Assembly (NCBI RefSeq): GCF_001050135.1
Contig: NZ_CP012040.1
Span: 2,267,001-2,331,000, forward strand
Length of the DNA: 64,000 nucleotides
From: Cyclobacterium amurskyense
Lineage (GTDB): Bacteria > Bacteroidota > Bacteroidia > Cytophagales > Cyclobacteriaceae
Reading direction: 5' to 3'
The translations under genes and the position numbers were made by a program. The notes under the pieces are model-generated. The model had not been told where the DNA came from and did not search any database. It saw nothing but the letters and a program-made list of their open reading frames with translations. Shown piece by piece: positions 24,727-34,542 of the stretch (positions are counted from its first letter, which is position 1; each line of letters starts with the position of its first letter).

Positions 24727-26346
24727 TCAGGTTGCCAATGGAGGTCCACCTGGTACGGAGATCTTTTGTTTTCTTTGTTTGCTCTCCCATCTTTTGGCAG
24801 TAAACTGGGCAGTTAAGTATTCACCCATAAATACCTCTCCAGATATTTGGCCATTTTTTAACTTACCTGTAAACATGTAAATGACAGAATCTCCAGGTTT
24901 CCTGAAATGACTTCGGACTTTTACCGTGTCACCTTCGATTGTACCATACACATCCTGCTCAGCAAAGTCACTTTGATGCGTTCCGTTTAGCCAGTTGCCA
25001 TCTTGCTCGAGGATCATGTGATGGGTGCTTTTGCTACTAAAGAAAGCCATTTCTATGTTCCACCTACCAGAAATGTCTGAAGCTGCGGCTGCCATGGAGG
25101 TGTCAGGAGAAGGTCTCTTTTTAGATAAAGTATCATGTAGTCGTTTGGCAACAACTTTTGCCTCTCCATCCTGCATTTGGCTAGGGGTAACATTGATTGA
25201 GGTCAATCCATCTTTGTTACCACTTCCAACGGCAATTCTTGGTTCTGACCTGCCGAAAAGCTCAGCAACTTCTTCGCCAGTAATATTGAATTGGTTTGGA
25301 TCCCAACTTACGATTAAGCCCGGAGCTCTATTGTTAAGCCCTTCAGGAATGGTTATTTCGTGTGTTACTCCTTTTATTTTAGTGGCTTTATCCGCTATAA
25401 GGTTTAGCCATTCCATCCATCTGTCCCATTCTTTTTCATGGTCTCTGGTAGTCCAAGCTTCAACAGCTGCGAGCATACCAAGCATCTCCTCTTTTCCTAC
25501 TTTATTGTCTCTACCCGGTCCGTGATGCGGAGAACTTGCCTGCCATGCAGAAAGCATGAGGTCTTTTCTACCTAGTAAAAGTCCGGCACACTGAGGGCCG
25601 CACATTGCTTTTCCACCACTGTATGCTACCATGTCCGCTCCACGCTCAAAATGAACTACAGGAATACTAAGGTTTTCAGCCGCAGCATCTACCATAATAG
25701 GTATATTTTGCTTTTTTGCTACTTTGGCTATGGCTTCCACCGACATAGGTTGCCCTGTAGAAGAACTTCTATTTGCTAGCAAATAGATCATGGCAGTTTT
25801 AGGATTGATGGCTTTTTCCAACTCTTCCATACTGTCAACTTCTACCACCGTAATACCAATGTTCCTTACCGCATGGTCATAAACATTTCTGGAATGTCTA
25901 GGGATAATCACTTCTGTTTTATCCAATCCGGATAAGTCAGGAATTCTAAGCAATTTTTCAGGATTACCTCCTGTAACACAAGCTGCAGTACCATGCTTCA
26001 TTGCGGCCGCACAACCAGCAGTGATAATACCAAACTCAGCTTTGGTGATTTCAGCAAGTCTTTCTCCTATGGCAAATGCCAACTCATCGTATTGCACAAA
26101 GTTTTTGGAAGCTGCAGCCATTGCTGCGTGTACTTCCGGTCGTTCGATAGAACCACCTATAATCGTGAATGTACCTCGGCAATTGATGATTGGAACGACT
26201 CCAATTGATTTATAAATATCTTCATCAAGGGCAAGTGGTCCCTTGGCAACATTTTTATCCGGTGAAGCCATAAGTGGCGACATGCTCATAAGGCCTCCTC
26301 CAACAGGAAGGATGGCCAGGTTTTTCAACATTTCTCTTCTATCCAT
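24727..26346 (-). CDS. Tat-exported SelA/DgaE-like PLP-dependent enzyme
   Basis: The 539-residue protein starts with a twin-arginine signal (DRREMLKNLAILPVGGGL). The core is a SelA-like fold type I PLP enzyme: INCRGTFTIIGGS, an AGCAAAMKHGTAACVTGGNP glycine-rich turn, MVDAAAEN with the cofactor aspartate (near 220), and the Schiff-base lysine in YSGGKAMCGPQC (Lys246). The closest known relatives are D-glucosaminate-6-phosphate ammonia lyase (DgaE) and EF0838-type proteins. The last 110 residues form an added beta-rich domain (GRWNIEMAFFSSKSTHHMIL). Tat export fits a protein folded with its cofactor. It follows two amidohydrolase genes closely (5-base gap). The substrate is unknown. Confidence 0.8.
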   Translation of the reverse strand: MDRREMLKNLAILPVGGGLMSMSPLMASPDKNVAKGPLALDEDIYKSIGVVPIINCRGTFTIIGGSIERPEVHAAMAAASKNFVQYDELAFAIGERLAEITKAEFGIITAGCAAAMKHGTAACVTGGNPEKLLRIPDLSGLDKTEVIIPRHSRNVYDHAVRNIGITVVEVDSMEELEKAINPKTAMIYLLANRSSSTGQPMSVEAIAKVAKKQNIPIMVDAAAENLSIPVVHFERGADMVAYSGGKAMCGPQCAGLLLGRKDLMLSAWQASSPHHGPGRDNKVGKEEMLGMLAAVEAWTTRDHEKEWDRWMEWLNLIADKATKIKGVTHEITIPEGLNNRAPGLIVSWDPNQFNITGEEVAELFGRSEPRIAVGSGNKDGLTSINVTPSQMQDGEAKVVAKRLHDTLSKKRPSPDTSMAAAASDISGRWNIEMAFFSSKSTHHMILEQDGNWLNGTHQSDFAEQDVYGTIEGDTVKVRSHFRKPGDSVIYMFTGKLKNGQISGEVFMGEYLTAQFTAKRWESKQRKQKISVPGGPPLAT

Positions 26347-26351
26347 AACTT

Positions 26352-27572
26352 TTAGTGGTATTTATCTGCTGCCAAGCCATTAAGGTCATAAACGACCTTC
26401 CCGTCTTTTATGGTCAGCTCTGTTTCTAATTTATATTTACCTTTAATTTTCTTTTTACCTGCATCAATAAATCCATAGTCTCCTTGAAGTAACCGCAATA
26501 GTGTTAGATCGGCCACCGCACCTACACTTAGATGACCGAGGTCTTCTCTGTGTATGGCCTGAGCAGTTTTCCAGGAAGCTTTTTCGATAACCTCTTCCAC
26601 GTTCATGCCAATATTGATGAATTTGGACATGACATTCAACATGTTCTTCATTCCGCTATTCATGCTAAAGCGGTGGAGGTCTGTACCAAAAGAATTGGGA
26701 ACCAAACCCTGTTGGTAAGCTGGAATGGCTTGACTAAACCAAAAACCTGCACCACCGTGGCCTACATCGAAATTAATTCCTCTCTCATAAGCTGCTTTTA
26801 CAAATGGGTGTAATCTGCCTTCTTCATCTATGATGGGTAATCTTTCGTCTATTTCTTCAAAGCTATGGGTAATGATGTCACCCGGGCGCATTTTGTTCAG
26901 TTGATCAGCCAATGAATATTCCGGCAGGTGACATTCCACCAATAAAGGCTTGCCGGCTTTTCCCGATGCCTTAAGTGCATTGTCGAAAGGAAGCCAGTCT
27001 GTGCCTGTATAATGCCCAATTTTAATCCCGACCAGGATATCTGGGTATTGTTTTAATGTTTCGTAGGCTTTTTCGGGATCCATGTCGGAGAGGTTTTCCT
27101 GTGTGGGGTTTCCACTCATTCCCGTTCCGGAGATATTTAAAAATGCCAGCACTCGTGTCTGTGAGGCATCTATTACATTCGTTTTGAAAGTCTCGAAATT
27201 TCGCCATCCTGAAGTACCCGCATCTACTACTGTAGTAACGCCTGAACGAAAGGTGAAGTCGTCAGGTGAAACACTGTAAAAGCCGTCTGCAAAAGTCTTG
27301 TTTTTGCTTCCTACAAATACATGGGTATGCGGGTCAATTAATCCAGGGCTGAGGATCATTCCTGAAGCCTGAATTACCTTTTTCGCCCCATTTTCCGGTA
27401 GAATTTTAGAGACTGCTGCTATTTTCCCGTCTGCTATACCCACATCCATGGTGTCACGGATTTTGTTTTTTGCATCTACAAGATAGGCTCCTTTAATGAT
27501 AAAATCGTAATTCTGGCCAATTGCTTGCAGATTGTAAGCGACACAAAAGCATATAATGAGAATAAACTTCAT
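26352..27572 (-). CDS. Exported amidohydrolase/deacetylase-family metalloenzyme, copy 2
   Basis: This 406-residue amidohydrolase has a Sec signal peptide (ending LQAIGQ) and metal ligands in ILSPGLIDPHTHVF, the carboxylated-lysine region LVGIKIGHY, histidines in LLVECHLPE and DIITHSFE, and the catalytic aspartate in FGTDLHRFS. It matches the dihydroorotase-like deacetylase group that is often found beside SelA-like proteins. It is paralogous to the next gene upstream (12 bases apart). It probably deacylates an N-acyl amino compound in the periplasm, releasing the amine for the PLP enzyme; this is inferred from context. Confidence 0.85.
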   Translation of the reverse strand: MKFILIICFCVAYNLQAIGQNYDFIIKGAYLVDAKNKIRDTMDVGIADGKIAAVSKILPENGAKKVIQASGMILSPGLIDPHTHVFVGSKNKTFADGFYSVSPDDFTFRSGVTTVVDAGTSGWRNFETFKTNVIDASQTRVLAFLNISGTGMSGNPTQENLSDMDPEKAYETLKQYPDILVGIKIGHYTGTDWLPFDNALKASGKAGKPLLVECHLPEYSLADQLNKMRPGDIITHSFEEIDERLPIIDEEGRLHPFVKAAYERGINFDVGHGGAGFWFSQAIPAYQQGLVPNSFGTDLHRFSMNSGMKNMLNVMSKFINIGMNVEEVIEKASWKTAQAIHREDLGHLSVGAVADLTLLRLLQGDYGFIDAGKKKIKGKYKLETELTIKDGKVVYDLNGLAADKYH

Positions 27573-27584
27573 GTTAATCGATTA

Positions 27585-28856
27585 CTATTTAAATTCCGAT
27601 TCCCAATAGGGAGCACTCAATCCGTTCAAGTCCCAAACAATCCTACCTGCGCGGATAGTCATTTCGGTTTCCAATCGTTTGTCACCATCGATTTTTGTCC
27701 TTCTAATGTCTAAGAAGCCAAAATCTCCTTCTCTTAGCGTAAAAATAGCTATATCTGCCTCAGCTCCTACATCGAGGTTTCCGAGATCTTTTCTATTGAT
27801 AACCTGTGCGGGGTTCCACGTTGCTCTAAGCACTACCTCTTCCATGCTCAATCCCATGCTCATGAATTTTGAAAGCAAATTGGCCATGTCTTTAAAACCA
27901 CTGTTCATGCTTTGGCTATGCAGGTCAGAGCTTATCACATTGGGTAAGAACCCCTGTTGGATGGCTGGAATTGCTTGCCGAAAGGAGAATGCTCCCCCTC
28001 CATGACCTACGTCGAAGTTGATGCCTCTTTTTTGAGCTTCAAAAACGAAAGGTTTGACTTTTAGATCCTCATCGACGATGGTCTCTCTATTGTTAGGGCC
28101 ATAGGAAAAGGTGTGGGTGAAAATATCACCAGGCCTTAGGTGTTCCATAAATAATGATTCGATTGAATTTGGTGGTTGGTGTTCACCAAAGTCTACCATA
28201 ACCGGGACTTCTGCCAATTTACCCGCTTCAACAGCCAGGTCTACCTGAGTGAAGTCTCCCCAATAATGGGCAGATTTTATGCCTACTAAAATATCCGGAA
28301 ACATTTTTGAGATCATATTGGCGGTCATGGTTGGATTCATGTCTGTGACATCCTGCTCTTCCAACCTTCCATACATCCCGGTACCTACTATATTTAGTAG
28401 AGCCAAAACCCTTGTTTGGGATTGGTCTATGGTTTGCTTTTTAAACTGACGGAAATTTCTCCATCCTGAAGAGCCTGCATCTACCACGGTAGTGACTCCC
28501 GCTCTGAATGTAAACCCATCAGGAGGTAAGCTGGTCAATGCATTGGCAATATAAGAATCTGTGTCCGCACCATTGAAAACATGTACGTGCATGTCTATCA
28601 GCCCAGGGGTTACATAATAACCTTTAAGGTCGATGGTCTTTTTTGCGGTCTTTTCAGGAATATTTTTGGCAACTTTAATAATCTGCTTACCAGAGATAGC
28701 GATGTCCATGGTTTCACTGATCCCGTTTTTAGGGTCTATTACATGGCCTCCTTTTAGCAATAGGTCAATGTTTTGTGCGTTACCGGTCAAACAAATAAGT
28801 AAGAAGGACAAGGTAAAGAAGGCAAATGTTTTATCGAGTAATTTAGGAAAAGACAT
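27585..28856 (-). CDS. Exported amidohydrolase/deacetylase-family metalloenzyme, copy 1
   Basis: The 423-residue protein has a Sec signal peptide ending in TGNAQ, and metal and catalytic motifs parallel to its neighbour: YVTPGLIDMHVHVF, ILVGIKSAHYWGD, VMVDFGEHQPP, DIFTHTFSYG and VISSDLHSQSM. ATG 28856 is chosen over a TTG at 28880. The active-site loop DFGEHQPP differs from ECHLPE in copy 2, so the two paralogues may take different acyl or amine groups. It is the first gene of a four-gene minus-strand operon, divergent from the Nramp-like gene. Confidence 0.85.
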   Translation of the reverse strand: MSFPKLLDKTFAFFTLSFLLICLTGNAQNIDLLLKGGHVIDPKNGISETMDIAISGKQIIKVAKNIPEKTAKKTIDLKGYYVTPGLIDMHVHVFNGADTDSYIANALTSLPPDGFTFRAGVTTVVDAGSSGWRNFRQFKKQTIDQSQTRVLALLNIVGTGMYGRLEEQDVTDMNPTMTANMISKMFPDILVGIKSAHYWGDFTQVDLAVEAGKLAEVPVMVDFGEHQPPNSIESLFMEHLRPGDIFTHTFSYGPNNRETIVDEDLKVKPFVFEAQKRGINFDVGHGGGAFSFRQAIPAIQQGFLPNVISSDLHSQSMNSGFKDMANLLSKFMSMGLSMEEVVLRATWNPAQVINRKDLGNLDVGAEADIAIFTLREGDFGFLDIRRTKIDGDKRLETEMTIRAGRIVWDLNGLSAPYWESEFK

Positions 28857-29058
28857 GGGGAGTGAATGAGAGGTTTTCAACTATTTCACGCAGGAAGAAT
28901 GGGTTTACCCTCAAAAGAGCATCGGAAATATTGCAAAAAAAATTGTTTAAACAAAGTCATATTTTATTAAAATTTCATCTATGTAAATAAACGCTTTTTA
29001 TTCAAGATAAAAATTTACAAATTAACGGCTCATTTAATTTTACCCAAAACCAAAAACA

Positions 29059-30342
29059 ATGGAGCCAGGCAACAAAACCAGTAAAAATAATATTTTTCAA
29101 AACATTTGGTTGTGGATGTTGGGGATTGGACCGGGGATTTTCTGTATTGGCTATACCATAGGTACCGGTAGTGTAACTTCAATGGCTAAAGCAGGCAGTG
29201 AGTTTGGAATGCAATTATTATGGGTTTTGGTTTTGAGTTGTGTATTTGCCTGGGTCTTGATGGAAGCCTATGGAAGGTATGCCGTGGTCACAGGGCAGAC
29301 ATCCATTTATAGTTTCAAGACCAAATTAAAGGGAGGGAAATTGATTTCCTTTCTGGTTGTTGGAGGAATTATACTTGCTCAATGGAATTCCTTGTCGGGG
29401 ATCTTAGGTCTTAGTGCCAATGCGATCTATGAACTTTTCCTTTTGTTTTTTCCGGGTTTGGAAGGAGGGAGTTCCTACTGGATTATATTGGGGATTGCCA
29501 TCATTCTAATCCTGATCATGTATGGCTTTTTATGGGTAGGCCAATATTCGTTTTTTGAGAAGGTCCTGGTAGTGTTTGTAACGATCATGGGAGTCTCTTT
29601 TATTATTTCCATGTTTGTGGTATTGCCTGATCCAGGGCAAATGGTCAAAGGATTAATTCCTAGTGTTCCTCAGGTAGCTGGAGGGAAATTATTGGTGGCC
29701 GCATTTGTTGGTACCACCATGGCAGCACCTACTTTCGTGGTACGACCTTTATTGATGAAAGGAAAAGGATGGGGACCGACCAATACCAAGGATCAGTCTA
29801 GAGATGCATTGACTGGGGCTATTTTAATGTTGATTATCAACCTGTCAATTATGGCAGCAGCTACAGGAGCATTACATGCAGAGGGAAAGACCATAGACAA
29901 GGTGATGGACATGGTGTATCTACTGGAACCTGTTGCTGGTAAGTTTGCGGTAGCTTTATTTATGACTGGGGCTTTAAGTGCTGGATTATCCTCCATTTTC
30001 CCAATTCTAATGGTAGCCCCACTACTTGTTGCAGATTATAAAGAAGGGGAGTTGGATACAGGATCCGTTCGTTTCAAGGTTTTGACAGGAGTAGCATGCT
30101 TGGTAGGATTGACAGTGCCAATTTTAGGTGCCAATCCAATATTTGCTCAGATTTTAACACAGGTGGCTGCCGTGTTCGTATTGCCATTGGTCATTGCTTG
30201 TATAACGTATTTGGTCAATCAAAAATCCTTAATGGGGGATCAGAAAGCAGGCTTCTTTTTGAATATTGGCTTGTTAGCAGCATTTGTTTTCGCTTGTGTT
30301 ATTTCTTACACCGGAGCAGTGGCACTGCTTGAGTTGTTGTAA
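29059..30342 (+). CDS. Divergent Nramp-fold transporter
   Basis: The 427-residue protein has about 11 membrane helices and the LeuT-type order of the Nramp family, beginning with LGIGPGIFCIGY. The classical metal-binding DPGN of helix 1 is replaced by TIGTGSVTS, and the MPH of helix 6 by MAAPTF (FVGTTMAAPTFVVRPLL). Canonical Mn/Fe transport is therefore doubtful; Mg-type Nramp relatives or a different cargo are possible. It is transcribed divergently from the amidohydrolase operon, so it may import a metal needed by those enzymes or their substrate. Confidence 0.75.
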   Translation: MEPGNKTSKNNIFQNIWLWMLGIGPGIFCIGYTIGTGSVTSMAKAGSEFGMQLLWVLVLSCVFAWVLMEAYGRYAVVTGQTSIYSFKTKLKGGKLISFLVVGGIILAQWNSLSGILGLSANAIYELFLLFFPGLEGGSSYWIILGIAIILILIMYGFLWVGQYSFFEKVLVVFVTIMGVSFIISMFVVLPDPGQMVKGLIPSVPQVAGGKLLVAAFVGTTMAAPTFVVRPLLMKGKGWGPTNTKDQSRDALTGAILMLIINLSIMAAATGALHAEGKTIDKVMDMVYLLEPVAGKFAVALFMTGALSAGLSSIFPILMVAPLLVADYKEGELDTGSVRFKVLTGVACLVGLTVPILGANPIFAQILTQVAAVFVLPLVIACITYLVNQKSLMGDQKAGFFLNIGLLAAFVFACVISYTGAVALLELL

Positions 30343-30430
30343 AAAGCTGATGGATCTTGGGTGAATAGGTGGTAATATTCAAGCCAAGGCCTAACGGGAG
30401 TCAAGGTCTATGGATACTTGATTTACTGAA

Positions 30431-31609
30431 TCATTCAAAACCCAATTCCATTCTATATAGGGTGACATAGTTTTCTTCGACATCAAATAGATCGGGGTTT
30501 TTCAATGCGATTATTTCATTGCTTTTGTTGACGATATTGGGGTAGTACACCCCATTAGGAAAATTGACCTTGCTGTCCAGCACATTGTAATCTTTATCCA
30601 AGATGACGGCATAAAAGGTATCTTTCTTTTCCATCTCCATTTTGGTTTGATTGGGGAAATTTGCCTTTATATCCTTTTGTTCCTGATCTGTCAGACCCTT
30701 TCTGTAGACAATAACCGTATAATCATCCATAAATAGGATGTCATTGATATTTCCTGGGCGTTTACCAGCGTTAATGTCAAAAAATTGATCGCTATTTTTC
30801 ATCTCTACGCTCTGGTATTTGTTCATTCCTGTGATTTGTAAATCAATGGCTTTTTCGAAAGTAATCCCATCATCATTTTCCTTGTATAGATAAACAAAGG
30901 GATCAAACCATGTTGATACCAACCAGTCATTCCCTTTATTTTTGATTACGGGAACATATATGCCATGATTCATGCCGTCCTTAAAAACGCTTTGCTCAGG
31001 TATTTTTAAATATGGTTTTGTCTCACCAGTTTTTGAATTGTGCTTTTCAAGTAGCGACTTACTGTAATAGTTTTTATAGAACTGTTCTCCCATTCCATCT
31101 ATGAAGTCTTCATCTATAAGTGGTTTGATATAATACATCTCTTCTCCACTTTGCTTTATTAAAGGTAGGTGAGGTGGGAAAAACAAATAGTTATGTGGAT
31201 AGGGAATTTTTGCCTCAGGAATGATGCTTGAGTCTGGGTTGAGTTTTACAAAACCTTTTTCCATGTCATAAATAATTATGGCTCCATTAAGAAATCCTAC
31301 GCTTCCAGGATTTGAAAGTGCATTTGGCCCTTCTTCAGGAATAGTAAAATGGGAAGTAATGGCTCCTTTACCATTTACCTGAAAAATCTGGCGTATTCCA
31401 ATTCCTGCATTTGACAAAAGGTAATGGTCTGATAGTGGATCATAGCCCTTAAGATGTAAGGGGTCTAAGTTTTCAATATTGATCGAGTCCCTAACTGCGA
31501 TGGAAAATTTTCTTTGAGCTGTATTCTCTTTTGGGGGATTGCAGCTTAGACCTAGTCCTAGAGCGATAAAGAATACTCCGCTATTTACAATGGTATATAA
31601 TCTTTTCAT
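30431..31609 (-). CDS. Propeller-like lipoprotein (DUF4221-like)
   Basis: The 392-residue protein has a lipoprotein signal with lipobox LGLSC (Cys20), followed by repeated beta-rich segments (HYLLSNAGIGIRQIFQVNGK, VGFLNGAIIIYDMEKGFVKL, DWLVSTWFDPFVYLY, DILFMDDYTVIVYR). The pattern resembles the DUF4221 or 6-bladed propeller lipoproteins of Bacteroidota. A related layout occurs in the gene at 42731. ATG 31609 is used in place of an upstream start at 31672. Function is unknown; it is probably anchored in the envelope. Confidence 0.6.
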   Translation of the reverse strand: MKRLYTIVNSGVFFIALGLGLSCNPPKENTAQRKFSIAVRDSINIENLDPLHLKGYDPLSDHYLLSNAGIGIRQIFQVNGKGAITSHFTIPEEGPNALSNPGSVGFLNGAIIIYDMEKGFVKLNPDSSIIPEAKIPYPHNYLFFPPHLPLIKQSGEEMYYIKPLIDEDFIDGMGEQFYKNYYSKSLLEKHNSKTGETKPYLKIPEQSVFKDGMNHGIYVPVIKNKGNDWLVSTWFDPFVYLYKENDDGITFEKAIDLQITGMNKYQSVEMKNSDQFFDINAGKRPGNINDILFMDDYTVIVYRKGLTDQEQKDIKANFPNQTKMEMEKKDTFYAVILDKDYNVLDSKVNFPNGVYYPNIVNKSNEIIALKNPDLFDVEENYVTLYRMELGFE

Positions 31610-31739
31610 TTTGGCTTTTCCATTACAGATTGTTGATAAAAAATAGATTGCGATTTTAACAGGTGTTTTCAACTAAGAATGTAATGTATTTATAAATAAT
31701 GTGGGATAAAAGTAAATTGGATGAATTTAAATCTTGCAT

Positions 31740-32200
31740 TTATTGAGCAGATGCATGGTTCACCTGTTGAGGTCCCTGAGCCTGTCGAAGGGTGTCGAAG
31801 GGGCCGCTCAAAACTCATACTAAGCCTCGGAATGACGATTCTTTTATGTATATGTCATTGCGAACCCTTTATTGTGGAGGTGCTGCGTAGAGAAAGGGTG
31901 CGGCAATCTTATCACGTTGGAGATTCCTTCGAACTCTTATGCTCAAAAGCCCCGCAAAGCCTACTGATGACAGATTTTAATATTATCCGGTAAGGGGCCA
32001 CTGGCATTAGCGAAAAGCGGTTTCAATGTTGAACTTACTGAAAGCTAATGCCCTACAAATGCCAACTCACTTACACCCTGGGTCGCACCTCCTGCGTCGG
32101 CTTACCCAGGGCTACAAAGATTGCACCCCACTGGGGTGCGGCATTGGATATTGTCATCTGGATTGCTGCATTTCGAAAATGTTAAGCCTCGGAATGATGG
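31740..32200. repeat. REP-like repeat cluster
   Basis: GGTCCCTGAGCCTGTCGAAG at about 31771-31790 is a variant of the reverse complement of module A of the accessory array. A CATTGCGAACC block, a pair of AAGCCTCGGAATGA repeats (31822 and 32183), an ACCCTGGGT/ACCCAGGGCT inverted pair (about 32076-32113) and a perfect GCACCCC-ACT-GGGGTGC hairpin (near 32134) follow. Short open frames here are by-products of the repeats. Confidence 0.7.
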
Positions 32201-32215
32201 TTTTGTTTGGGCCGA

Positions 32216-33970
32216 TTATTTTGAAATTTTAGCCCTTATGTCAGCTACTTCATCTTTTGAGACGGCCGAGGCCTTGTTATCAAAGTTTTGTCTGATAAAG
32301 GTCAATACTTCTGAAATCTGCTCATCGCTTAAAAACTGATGGGCTGGCATTACATTATCGTACAATTCTCCATTGACTTCGATTTCCCCATCAAGTCCCT
32401 GAAGAACGATATTGATAAGTTTGTCTTTGTTTCCCGTTACCCAATCCGTTTGTCTTAGGCCTGGGATTCTTCCAGTAGCGCCATTTCCATCTCTTTGGTG
32501 ACAAGGGGAGCAATAAGTATTGTATACTTTTTTACCTTCCGGGAGTTGACCTTTGTCTTGATTGTCTTCTTCAGGGTGTGGGTTGCGAATATTGGCGACA
32601 AGTTTTTGCTCTTCCATTTTAGCTAATTCAGCCTCTCCAAATGAAGCTTTGTCTCCTTTATATAGAATCCTCCAGATTTTACCTTTCCTGGAGTCTGATA
32701 CATACAATGAACCGTCCGGTCCTTGAGCTAGTCCCATGGGCCTGAATTCCGCATCACTGGTATTTACAATAAGTTCTTTACCTGCGAAACCATTGGCAAA
32801 AACCTCCCACTCCCCACTTGCTTGTCCATTTTTAAATGGTACAAAAGCTACGAAATACCCTGATTGTTGATAAGGTGATCTATTGGTAGAACCATGAAAA
32901 GCGATAAAAGCCCCATTTTTATACCGATCAGGAAATTGATCTCCTGTGTAAAATAATAGGTCATTGGGTGCCCAGTGTCCGGGAAATCCCATAACGGGAT
33001 CGTCCATATCTGCACAGCGACCAATAATTTCACCATCACCGCCATATTCAGGTGCGAGTACCTTTTTGCCCTTGATCTGATCGTAATAACAATAAGGCCA
33101 GCCATAATCTCCACCTTCTTCGACACGAATAAATTCCTCCGAAGGAAGAACCGCACTTTCCCAAGGGCTAAAAGTCTCTGGGTACAATAAGTGGAGGTTG
33201 TCTCTTCCGTGCATGACCAGGTAGAGGTTTTTGTCCTCCTTATTATAATCCATGGCTACTACACTTCTAATTCCTGTAGCGTACAATTCCCCATCTTTTT
33301 GGGTCATGTTTAATTTATCCATTTTAAATCGCCATACCCCGCCATGCTCGATCAATTCAGGACAAGGATCTAAGCCTGTTGACCCTGGTATTCCTCCAGG
33401 TTTGTTAGCCATATCCTGACAGGCATTGGAGGGACTTCCGAAAGGCACATACATGTATCCTTCTTCGTCAAAAGACATGGGTTTAGTAATGTGCCAGTGG
33501 ATTCCATGTTCATGGTCATCTGTAAGGATTATTTCCATTGGGCTGTCGGGCACCAATTTGTCTGGAACAAGTTTATTTCTATACACTACCCTAGCAGCAC
33601 TATAATATAGATAGCCGTCGTGGATCCGCATACCATTGGCGAGACTTCCTTCATCTTTATAATCTCCAAAATGAGTTACAATATCTGCCTTTCCATCTCC
33701 CGTGGTATCTCTAAGTGCGACGTTGCTACCTTTGCCTTTAGCATAACTTAGTTTAACATATATATCGCCATTGTTATTTACTGCTAAGTGACGGGCCTTG
33801 CCAATACTATCCACTACAACAAGGGCACCAAAACCACCGGGCAAAATCAATCCGTCATTATTAGGGTCAGTTTCGGGTAATTCTAAAGGTGTCGTACAAG
33901 AAATGAGTTGAAAGCAAAAAAAAGAAATAAAAATAAAAATTGTTATGAGTGGTTGATTGGAGTTTTTCAT
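32216..33970 (-). CDS. L-sorbosone/PQQ-dehydrogenase-like propeller fused to cytochrome c
   Basis: This 584-residue lipoprotein (lipobox FQLISC) has a six-bladed glucose/sorbosone dehydrogenase-type propeller (LILPGGFGALVVVDSIGKAR, DHEHGIHWHITKPMSFDEEG, GGVWRFKMDKLNM, ATGIRSVVAMDYN, EEGGDYGWPYCYYD, RPMGLAQGPDGSLYVSDSRK). A C-terminal class I cytochrome c domain has the haem site CSPCH and an axial methionine in DNVMPAHQFL. Such proteins oxidise sugars or alcohols in the periplasm and pass electrons to the respiratory chain. ATG 33970 is used because the frame upstream of it lacks signal-peptide character. It is divergent from susC. Confidence 0.88.
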   Translation of the reverse strand: MKNSNQPLITIFIFISFFCFQLISCTTPLELPETDPNNDGLILPGGFGALVVVDSIGKARHLAVNNNGDIYVKLSYAKGKGSNVALRDTTGDGKADIVTHFGDYKDEGSLANGMRIHDGYLYYSAARVVYRNKLVPDKLVPDSPMEIILTDDHEHGIHWHITKPMSFDEEGYMYVPFGSPSNACQDMANKPGGIPGSTGLDPCPELIEHGGVWRFKMDKLNMTQKDGELYATGIRSVVAMDYNKEDKNLYLVMHGRDNLHLLYPETFSPWESAVLPSEEFIRVEEGGDYGWPYCYYDQIKGKKVLAPEYGGDGEIIGRCADMDDPVMGFPGHWAPNDLLFYTGDQFPDRYKNGAFIAFHGSTNRSPYQQSGYFVAFVPFKNGQASGEWEVFANGFAGKELIVNTSDAEFRPMGLAQGPDGSLYVSDSRKGKIWRILYKGDKASFGEAELAKMEEQKLVANIRNPHPEEDNQDKGQLPEGKKVYNTYCSPCHQRDGNGATGRIPGLRQTDWVTGNKDKLINIVLQGLDGEIEVNGELYDNVMPAHQFLSDEQISEVLTFIRQNFDNKASAVSKDEVADIRAKISK

Positions 33971-34542
33971 GGTCTTACGTGAAAATTTCACGATAATTAA
34001 TAAAATTCTAAGATTTAAACAATATAATTTCCAGAAAGATAGGACTGGATAGAAATTATTGCAATTTTCATAAAATAATACAAACAAAAAATAAAAGCTT
34101 TCAGCCAAAATAAAAGAATGAGAAAAATGAGACTAAATTCATTTAATTTTGATTGTTGGGCATTTACATAGCTAAAATATTTATTTTATTTATTGAGGGT
34201 AGTTAAAATTTTTACTTTTTATCAGGTGTTATATTTAAATTAAATTATTTCAAAGGTAACTGAGTTGTTTGGAAAATATATTTTTCCTTATATTAGCGTT
34301 ATAACCGCCCAATGTTAACGATAACCTTCCTCGAATTTCATAGTAATTTGAATGATTCTTAGTTTTTAAGACTAAAATTTCCATCGAAAAACTGTGAGTT
34401 TATGAAAGGTATTTGTTAATTGGGTTTTTAATTTTGTCTCGGATTATTCCGAAGGGTATTGCTGGTTATCAGCGATTTTCAAGTAAAATTAAACCATTGG
34501 AAAAATTCCAATAGTCATTTAATTAAATTTGTTCATTTTCTT
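33971..34542. other. Divergent promoter region upstream of susC
   Basis: This AT-rich region holds no gene. TAATTTTG at 34429-34436 fits the Bacteroidota -7 box on the + strand, about 105 bases before the susC start; no good -33 element is seen at the right distance. Confidence 0.4.

Noticed and set aside
25025..25525. 166-codon + strand frame
   Set aside because: It is a shadow of the SelA-like gene, which has clear motifs on the minus strand.
31721..32339. Short + strand frames between the lipoprotein and dehydrogenase genes
   Set aside because: They cover REP repeats and the 3' end of the dehydrogenase gene on the other strand.
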